A stretch of 25,907 nucleotides of DNA from JBAYGJ01 sp041649335 (GTDB lineage Bacteria; Patescibacteriota; Patescibacteriia; UBA10025; JAHIVO01), in the NCBI GenBank assembly GCA_041649335.1, contig JBAZNF010000016.1, forward strand, positions 1 to 25,907, in the 5' to 3' direction. The notes beneath the pieces were generated by a model that was not told the origin of the DNA, searched no databases, and saw nothing but the letters and a program-made list of their open reading frames with translations. Positions 13,701 to 19,600 of the stretch are shown here, in pieces. How positions within the stretch are numbered: position 1 is the first letter of the stretch; each line of letters begins with the position of its first letter. Position numbers and translations under genes: made by a program.

Positions 13701-16596
13701 CACCAATGCCGGGACGGACGAGTTGCCGCTGGGCAGCATGTCGACACGGTGGACGTCACTCGGCAGTGCTGACATTGCCTGGTCAGAAGAAAACGCCAAT
13801 AACGGCCAGATCCCGTCGGTCAATTTTGGGCTGGATGAGAACAATGTAGCCATCGTCCGGACCACGGCCCAGTTTGACGGCATCGCGTATGACCTGAGCG
13901 GATCGCTGATTCCGCGCGACGAGTATGTCGTTTCGTTCAGGCTCAGACCATCAGGCCAGCCCGCGGCCAACGACCGCATCCAGGTCCAGCTGGCCCTGAT
14001 CAGCGCCACAGGGAATGTTGTCGGATACCAGAACATCAGCAGCCCGTTTGTGCCGGTCCTGAAGCAGGAAAACCAGACTCAGCCAAATTGGGAAGAATAC
14101 CAGTTCGGTCCGTTTACAGCCGGTGAAACCGGGACAAACCAATTTACGAATTTTTCCACCGCGCGCCTCCAGATAATCCAGGCCGGTACCGGCACGTCCC
14201 TGTCGTTTTATCTGGATGATGTTTCCATGAAACCTCTCCTGCGGACCAACGCTGAGTTGCGGTGCCGGGGGGGCAACGCCGAGGATGAGGGCAAGACCTG
14301 CTCTACCGACGCAGACTGCACGCCGGGCATCTGCTACGACTACACCAAGATCGTCCGGTCCTGCCGGCTGTACCCGAGCGCCAGCTCGCAGTATTGCAAC
14401 TATACGGACGAGACCGGCTCCATCTACCAGGGCTGGATGGGCTACTGCCTGGAGAAGGACCCGGACAATCCGAAATATTGCATCAACTGGTGGCCGGTAG
14501 ACCTCCTGAAAGGGGAGGCCAATGTCCTGGGGACCCTGCCGCAGGTCCGCTATGCCGGCCGCAGCCCGCTCTATATGTGCGTGGGTGCCAAAGGCAACTA
14601 TGACCGGATGACGCCCAATGGCCTGACCAGTTTCAGTAACGGCAATTATGTCATTACGGCAGCAAACAATTTTTGCCAGTCTTCCCCGGCCTCGCCGCTG
14701 TATAATGCCGATCCGGCAATATCCGAATACAAGTACCGCCAACCGATGCAGACGAGGTTTGTACGTCTACTTAATGCGAATCATGATTGTGGCTCGCAAG
14801 TGTCTTGTGGTGCATTAGGGGATCAAGATTTTTGGGGGAACTCCGTTGCGAGCGTGTGTGATAACGTGGTCGGCGGTATCTGCGCCTGCGCAGAGCATAA
14901 TAGTTTATACAGCTATTATGACCTGGGCGCTGCGGACCAGTATTATGTCGCAGAAGTGGAACGGCTGGATTTCCTGTACCAGACCGGCGCGGATACTGAC
15001 TGGGGTGTCAACGAACTTGAAAATAATAATGACGGGAAAGTGATAGTCAGGCTGGATAACCACAATAGCTGGGATGCGACATCTTGTGATCCCAGCAGTA
15101 CCCACCACAACTGGAAGACGGGTGGAGCAAGTACGTGTGTCTCAAATACGGACAATTGGTTTTCGGTCAAGTTGTTGACCGGCACCTGCACAGCTGGTAG
15201 TATACGTTTACAAAATAATGTTAACGGATCTGCCATTGGCCACACGTGCGGCAGAGACACTGATTGCGGCGCGGGCGGAGCGTGCGCCCTGACAAATCAT
15301 TTTACCGGCATGTGGATGGACTTGACTGACGGTTCGCCGGGCGGCGGCGGGATGTGGGTAGCGCCGATATTCTATTTGCGCGAGGCCTGCGACCGGGTGG
15401 TGGAAGTCGTGGATGAGGAAGGCGACAACAAAGTGTGGCTGTCACGGCTCCAGCCGAACTCCACTTACGAGGTCCAGCCCTATCTGACCGGCGCCACGCC
15501 GACGGATGCCATTTTATACCGTTATACCCAGGATTATGCGCCGTACGGCGGTGTGATCGCGCCGGAAGGCGACCCGTCTATTTGGGACAGCCGCGAGCCT
15601 CCGGAATCCGGCAATCAGCCGTTATATATTGAAAGTCCGACCAGCGATGCCAATGCGTGGATACGCGGTGGCAGCCCGTACCGCCTGAATGTCGGCGTCG
15701 GGTACGGCACGATGTGTATCGGCGGCGGAGACAAGCAGGGTCACGCGTGTACGAACAGCTTCCCGGACTGCTGTGACACCGGTGCAATCAACGGCAGTAC
15801 GTGCAATACGACTCTGAACCCGAATAACCAGGGGTTATGTGTCGGCGCCCAGGTGCCGGCGACCGGTACCGGGCCGAGGAGCTTGTGTACGGTCGGCGGT
15901 GTTTATAGTACCGGTACCTGTACCACTGACGCCGTGACGAAACTCCGGTCCCTCTTTGCCGGTCCGGTCGATGAACTGACCGGATGGGTGTGGGATTATG
16001 CCAATGCCCAGTATTCAAGCAGCAACGCCGCACAGCGCCAAAGCGCCGGCGTGACCACGTGGCAGAATTACTATGTCAATATGGCATTGTGTCCGTATAT
16101 TGCCGCTGACCGGCGCGTTGAACGGCCGACTGACTGGCAGAACGAGTACTGCGGCGTACCGCCGCTGGTCAGGAATATTGCCATCGGTACCGGTGACGTA
16201 TTGGATGCGACCAAGGATACCGTCAAAGTCCAGCCGGGCAATAAAGTGCAGTTAAGTTTTGAGATACTGGCGGACAAGGACCAGAAGCCGATCCGCCGCA
16301 TCCAGGTTGACTGGGGCTGGACCGGGACCGGGAACGAGTCCGGGGACATCCTCACGCTGGACGGGAGTTACGATTCCGGTACGATTACCCTGACGAAGAG
16401 TTATACCAATCCGAACTGCAGCGGGTACCGGCCGCGCATCCGGGTGATCGACAACTGGGACTGGCAGGGGTTGCGCGAGGGCGTGGATCCCGTGACCATC
16501 GGACCGAACCCGTCGAGCATCCTGCGCGCCACCAGCAACCTCCCCTACTGGATCGACAGCGGCAAAATCATCAAAGTCGGCACGAACTGCCCGTAA
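7726..16596 (+). CDS. Giant (2956-aa) Cys-rich secreted surface protein with carbohydrate-binding-like modules
   Basis: A signal peptide is visible: basic KGIKKFNKKQR, a hydrophobic core at about 14-34, and AFA/VRA cleavage candidates near 34-40. An Ala-rich helical region follows (about 45-400). Then come a globular part (about 440-590), a dockerin-like Ca loop DTNNDGFIDNND (about 600-611) and a second one, DVNGDTVIDSSE (about 1198). A dozen or more Cys motifs C-x(4-9)-GC-x-x-[YFML] occur at about 690-1816, with several CxxDxDC motifs. Three CBM_4_9-like jelly-roll modules lie at about 753-969, 1320-1452 and 1954-2172, and a PKD/Ig-like C-terminal domain at about 2830-2956. Cys pairs imply disulfides outside the membrane. 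There is no C-terminal membrane anchor. The gene sits 30 nt after its upstream partner and 21 nt before the VirB6-like gene. The molecular role is unknown; adhesion or host-surface contact is inference. Confidence 0.9.
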   Translation: MAKGIKKFNKKQRWVLLGALVFFAVQLVLPAAFAPRQVRAILGAGDTSVTIGDIPRTITEKIATVLKKAADVAFKNILKNYLNNLAYNTATKIVTGKPGQKPLWPENPEKYLKDAADAAAGDLLDSIASSQLGKSTCAGYSYQKCATNSDCPPVEMKCPVAVANQDCTSSIEAKNKCISLGCTPYSCNDGESCPPDSSDTDKDLIAGKAYLMQGAPECVASFSLCTPLDKTLGVSLPLKVQLQVLARKDVTGQTAPLYTSTCPLSSIINNFESATTDWDPNLTSTEKSKLYLAEISKTFNPQSSQLGIYFSIVNETEKTAAAAAKAAEFAKTITGPFDSIINPISKTVKTPGPLVEKIASDLPVEALKPLYIQTGTRIADAIGTFTNTLASKLIEKYLTKGLAPSNAGTKKTVGSGPRGVDIFGTSSGITTAKIQFADLKQTDYVVGGEQDVLSSISSCPDSKDPTPDTCVIDSRFSTAIEQKMTVQEALDAGLLDGSKIFGYNASGVEPLYYDGYPYRSLVILRKYRVIPVGWELAADYIRKLNGGNYTLNSIIKEYANVDSPFYHLVDPNWVLKLPAVTCNRAGAGEKIDSQETVQQVDTNNDGFIDNNDAAGTIIQRQSDYCADEQSCIAENDDGSCKKWGYCVEEKPIYKFSGTACDQNSASCMALSTASGQSVAYLMDTVDTNGCTADNAGCQNYCRDWDATTNRWTCTTLPPPQGGDQINLNHNAGTCQATGEGCTELMSVANHGTNLLLNSNFEIFETTGAGNFDGAKDGPPYNPDLFSNWTSGLEEGGVLCGDHMIAVSDTFDGRTASRIRAYADCLATPLHGHWTIADTVDAGKPTNGQSYTLSFYAKQATDSVNCNPTSGQVNISLGRAIVINGANVLQNPDDPNGTWDYTSSATITASQNWVRYVYTGTFTLIPDDQWVSFGGPGTPAMKNLLTPVLSRPAGDACDVIIDDIQLEIGSLTGYKAYESSPKTYLKMPPAYLNCTGNAATDDAACADYALVCKPSEVGCEAYTSTTTSRVVTGTITSPSSCDPNNPASCNQCPAEFVGCQAYRELPITSMPNRPTRDPVSFIASTGLSCPATAVGCEEYTNLETLQQGGEGKEYYSHISLCVDPNAANIRTYYTWEGSDEFGYQLKKYDLKQSNIDNAPCTNVLPQKTDGEYDPDGAGPLAPDATLNWANCVDNRTADVNGDTVIDSSENFTASSCVNVADICQAGLCTISGVSCSTNRDCIDHQLKKNLDCREFFDAQGNIYYRGKSKVIFSSDQCKAYRNSNDGANILYHMVPNQGVSCEANNVGCRAYKGNAGDNIRNIYSTDFENGGVSPWVGNGIYSNEATNVGGHSMLVANSAAYPNVAQSIGMAEDRSYTISFFAKAAATDTPVGAALTTVPGLAFSGQAVARAGDWNEYTLGPLYIPPGTDLTSVQLQLYSTNAFYVDNIVVTEIYQNIYLIKDSYTMCSGYEGCDLYKDRSLNTHYLKSFTSLCGPDKVGCEAMIDTKNSTTPDQLTYPITSTVNGTVPADSVVTVVNDPKKSCAATEKGCERMGKPSLDSDGNIENFSDMYLLNNPDKYDSTVCLNTEVGCQAYTSATGSQYFFKDPGANTCEYKKVTGQTVAGWYKTGTKAGLPDCPMTSGFCSSGDDYGKLCTSDADCANILPGQGCRVSDGIRQIPSTGWVGNCSAQNSTCTEYRDPEDPVDTTDPNATKYCVPQLPDGVTYVDANNVEQFACHAYYYQSTTVDQTSCNGLVNREEGCRLFNDTSKSTLTYDSREVKDGQTPEPCTDPTTCNANTVVKVIRDRVCGQWLDCSEYLPFTNKDNTKEQLCISRELCDKMDPQTGECVHPVRSDQVNQTYNTPAFVDQIKNKSGMVIAGLDWGRRCQNNENLTCVQDSDCDRCSNDATRTCVNNAQCQNGGTCQTGNTCSPDQSIIQGDFPVPAMAEVGETAYTGELITNGNFGDSDYTKNKILTTALTAVVEVVPPTTPTTYTNAGTDELPLGSMSTRWTSLGSADIAWSEENANNGQIPSVNFGLDENNVAIVRTTAQFDGIAYDLSGSLIPRDEYVVSFRLRPSGQPAANDRIQVQLALISATGNVVGYQNISSPFVPVLKQENQTQPNWEEYQFGPFTAGETGTNQFTNFSTARLQIIQAGTGTSLSFYLDDVSMKPLLRTNAELRCRGGNAEDEGKTCSTDADCTPGICYDYTKIVRSCRLYPSASSQYCNYTDETGSIYQGWMGYCLEKDPDNPKYCINWWPVDLLKGEANVLGTLPQVRYAGRSPLYMCVGAKGNYDRMTPNGLTSFSNGNYVITAANNFCQSSPASPLYNADPAISEYKYRQPMQTRFVRLLNANHDCGSQVSCGALGDQDFWGNSVASVCDNVVGGICACAEHNSLYSYYDLGAADQYYVAEVERLDFLYQTGADTDWGVNELENNNDGKVIVRLDNHNSWDATSCDPSSTHHNWKTGGASTCVSNTDNWFSVKLLTGTCTAGSIRLQNNVNGSAIGHTCGRDTDCGAGGACALTNHFTGMWMDLTDGSPGGGGMWVAPIFYLREACDRVVEVVDEEGDNKVWLSRLQPNSTYEVQPYLTGATPTDAILYRYTQDYAPYGGVIAPEGDPSIWDSREPPESGNQPLYIESPTSDANAWIRGGSPYRLNVGVGYGTMCIGGGDKQGHACTNSFPDCCDTGAINGSTCNTTLNPNNQGLCVGAQVPATGTGPRSLCTVGGVYSTGTCTTDAVTKLRSLFAGPVDELTGWVWDYANAQYSSSNAAQRQSAGVTTWQNYYVNMALCPYIAADRRVERPTDWQNEYCGVPPLVRNIAIGTGDVLDATKDTVKVQPGNKVQLSFEILADKDQKPIRRIQVDWGWTGTGNESGDILTLDGSYDSGTITLTKSYTNPNCSGYRPRIRVIDNWDWQGLREGVDPVTIGPNPSSILRATSNLPYWIDSGKIIKVGTNCP
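9982..10632 (+). other. CBM_4_9-like jelly-roll module 1 of the giant protein
   Basis: It has the typical opening (LLLNSNFE), a Trp-rich middle (FSNWTSG), the strand YTLSFYAKQA and the closing strand VIIDDIQLEIG. These are hallmarks of carbohydrate-binding module 4/9-type folds and related galactose-binding-like domains. Sugar binding is inferred from fold resemblance only. Confidence 0.7.
11683..12081 (+). other. CBM_4_9-like jelly-roll module 2 of the giant protein
   Basis: A shorter copy, opening with NIYSTDFENGGVSPWVGNG, then GGHSMLVAN, SYTISFFAKAAA, WNEYTLGPLYIPPG and the closing strand FYVDNIVVTEI. Same strand order as modules 1 and 3. Confidence 0.72.
13585..14241 (+). other. CBM_4_9-like jelly-roll module 3 of the giant protein
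   Basis: Opens with GELITNGNFGDSDY, has a Thr/Pro-rich insertion early on, then EYVVSFRLRPSGQ, WEEYQFGPFTAG and the closing strand SFYLDDVSMKPLL. It is followed directly by a CSTDADC cysteine motif. Confidence 0.7.
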
Positions 16597-16617
16597 GCGC
16601 GGGTAAATACTATATAC

Positions 16618-19600
16618 ATGTATCATCTCCTTTGGCTTAAATTCAAACTGTTTTTCAATGGGCAGACGCGCGCGGTGCGTTGGGTCTCGATTGTTCTGAT
16701 TGCCGCGTTTGTCGGTATCGGGCTGTTCGGCATCATTCATCCCGCCCACGCGCTGTTTGACTGCGTGACCGACCCGTTGGGCTGCGCGACCGACGTCGTG
16801 TCGAATTTTTTACTGTGGATCGCCTCGATTATCGGAAAACTGCTGGTCGTACTGATCGACATCCTGATCGGCATCGTCCAATACAATGATTTTGTCCGTT
16901 CGGCCGCGGTCAGCCAGGGCTGGGTGGTCGTGCGCGACCTGTGCAATATGTTTTTCGTGGCCGTTTTACTGATCATCGCTTTCGGCACCATCCTCCGCAT
17001 CGAATCGTACAAATACCAGCGCCTGCTCCCCCAGCTAATCATCATGGCTGTCCTCATAAATTTTTCCAAGCTGATCGCCGGGTTCCTGATAGACGTCAGC
17101 CAGGTGGTGCTGCTGACATTCGTGAACGCGTTCAAGGATACCGCGTCCGGCAATTTTGTCAACGTGTTCCAGCTCAAGGAAATGCTGGGCTTCATTGACC
17201 CCAGCGCGCCGGAAAAAACCCAGAACATCGACAATTGGCAGAAAATCGGTCTGCCGCTTTTTGCCATCGCCCTGCTGATCGTGGCGTTCCTGGTGATGCT
17301 GGCCATGATCATCGTGTTTATCGCTCGGATAATTTTCCTCTGGATCCTGATCGTGCTGTCACCGCTCGCTTATTTGCTGTCCGTCGTCCCGATGGGCAAG
17401 CAATACGCCTCGCGATGGTGGTCGACATTCGGCAAATGGGTCACGACCGGCCCGATTCTGGCATTTTTCATCTGGCTGGCGCTTTCCGTCCTGTCGACGC
17501 CGACCGGCAACCCAGCCCAGGTCATTAACTTATCCGGTGAACAGGGGGCGAAGGTCCAGGAGGGCGTGGTTAGCGCCGGGTTGGGTGGGTTGTCGTCATC
17601 TGAAAACCTCTTGGGGTTCATACTGGCCGTGGCCATGCTGGTCATGGCGCTGGGGTTTGCCCAGGCGCTCGGCGGGTTTGCCGGCAAGTTCGCGGGCAGT
17701 ATGATGGGCAAGATCCAGAAACTCGGGTCAGGCACGCTGAAGCTCGGCGGCGCCGGCATCAAGTCATTGGGCAAGAAAGTCGACCAGGCCCAGATGAAAC
17801 TCCAGAAGCAAGTAGGCGTCAGGGCTCCTTTATCCATGCGACCATCCGTCATCAAGGAAGGATGGCAGGCTTGGCGCCAGCAGAAGGAGGCGGAACATTA
17901 CACGACGACCAAAGGCGCGTGGCAGGATAAATTCCATGGGGTGTTGAGCCGGGAGAAGACGAATTATTATGACCGGGCGGTCCGGCGACGGCAGTCAGAG
18001 GAAGAAGCAAAAATACTCTCAAACAAGGATGACGAGGTAATGATGGAGCTGGAAGTTGCCATTAAGGAAAAAAATGCCGATAAGATCGCTGGCGCGTCCC
18101 GCAAGCTGGCCAAACAGGCGGATTTTGATAATTTTGTTCGGGCTCGCGGATACCATACCGGGGTAGACGGTTCGGCACGGGATTTCCAGGCATTGGTGCG
18201 TGACGTTTTTATGAAAGAAGGCGGCATGACCGAGCAGGAAGCGTTCCGACTGGGCAATGATGTCGGTGAGCTGGCGGAAAATAACCGGCAGTGGGGCATG
18301 TCGCGCGCGTATGCGTATAATCCGAAAACCGGAAAATTCAGTGAAGAGAGTGAGGAGGATTGGGCGAATATTGTCGCAGCCCAGCAGGCCAAGCGGGACC
18401 CGCAGGTTATTCCCCGAGAGAACCACCGGACAGCGTATAAAAACGAGACCAGCTTTTTGATGGATATAGGTACGGGCAAACCACTTTATGTTTCTAAATC
18501 AGAGGAAGAACGGATGATAGATGCCGGGCAGGCGCGTCGGGTGGAAGCGGACGCCGGATTTCATCTTGCCGGTAGGGCTGCCTGGGGCAATATTGACCCA
18601 GCCCACGCCAACCGTCTGCAGCCGAACGCCCGGGCTGCAGTCATGATGAACCATCCAGTCGAGGCTCGTGAAATTGCCCCGGTACTCTACAATAAGGTGT
18701 GGGAAAGCATGGCTCAGATGACACCAGAAGAATTGGAAAAACTGGAACAATATACAAAACAACCGGTGGAAACTGACCCTCATACTGGTCTTGTTACCAG
18801 GATCTTAAAACGGAAGAATATGTTCGGAGACAGTGTTGCGGTACCTTTTGAAGAAACCAGCAAGAAATTTTGGGATGATCATTTAGGCGGGAAATTTACT
18901 GAATGGAAAAAAGCAGAACACGAGAGAACGGGCAGAGTGTTTAGTACTGATGAAAAGAGTGTCGCATGGAAAGATGAGAGCCGCGAGTTTTATGATAATG
19001 TGTTCTTGCGTGGTCAACGTGAAGCAGTAGATAAATTACGGGCTGACCGTTTAGCCGGCCGGCTGGCACCAGTCGGCGCCACAGCAGGCGCGTCAGGCGC
19101 GACGCAGGCTGGCGCTCAACCCGCTCAACAACCGCAAGCTCAGCCGCAGGCCCGAGGCGCGGAATTTGATTCAATGAGATATGAGGATCAGCAGGCGTAC
19201 CTTGGTACGCGTAAAAAAGTTGAGGAATACGAAAGAGACGCCAAGGGCGACTTTTTCACGACGGACGAATATACCAACGGGATCAGGAACGGCCAGTTTG
19301 TGATGGCTGACCAATATCGCCGGATACGCGCGCAGGACGGGATGCCTCCGGAATCAGCGTTACGGGATATTGACCAGGCACAGTATGAAGCCACCAAGGC
19401 TAAGGCCGAAGAGTACCAGAAGACGTTCAAGGCGGATTTTTTCCTCTCAGATGAGTATAAAAAAGGCGCAGCCCAGGGCCAATATCTTGAACGTGAAGTA
19501 TATGACGAGGCTAAGGCAATTGAGGCATACAAGAAAGAGCACGGCACTGAGGGTCTGCGGGGCGTGGCCACATACGGCTCCAAGGATTCGCACAATGTCC

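Noticed and set aside
13951..14742. Minus-strand open frame of 263 codons within the giant gene
   Set aside because: Antisense shadow of a well-supported coding region with clear Cys and jelly-roll motifs.
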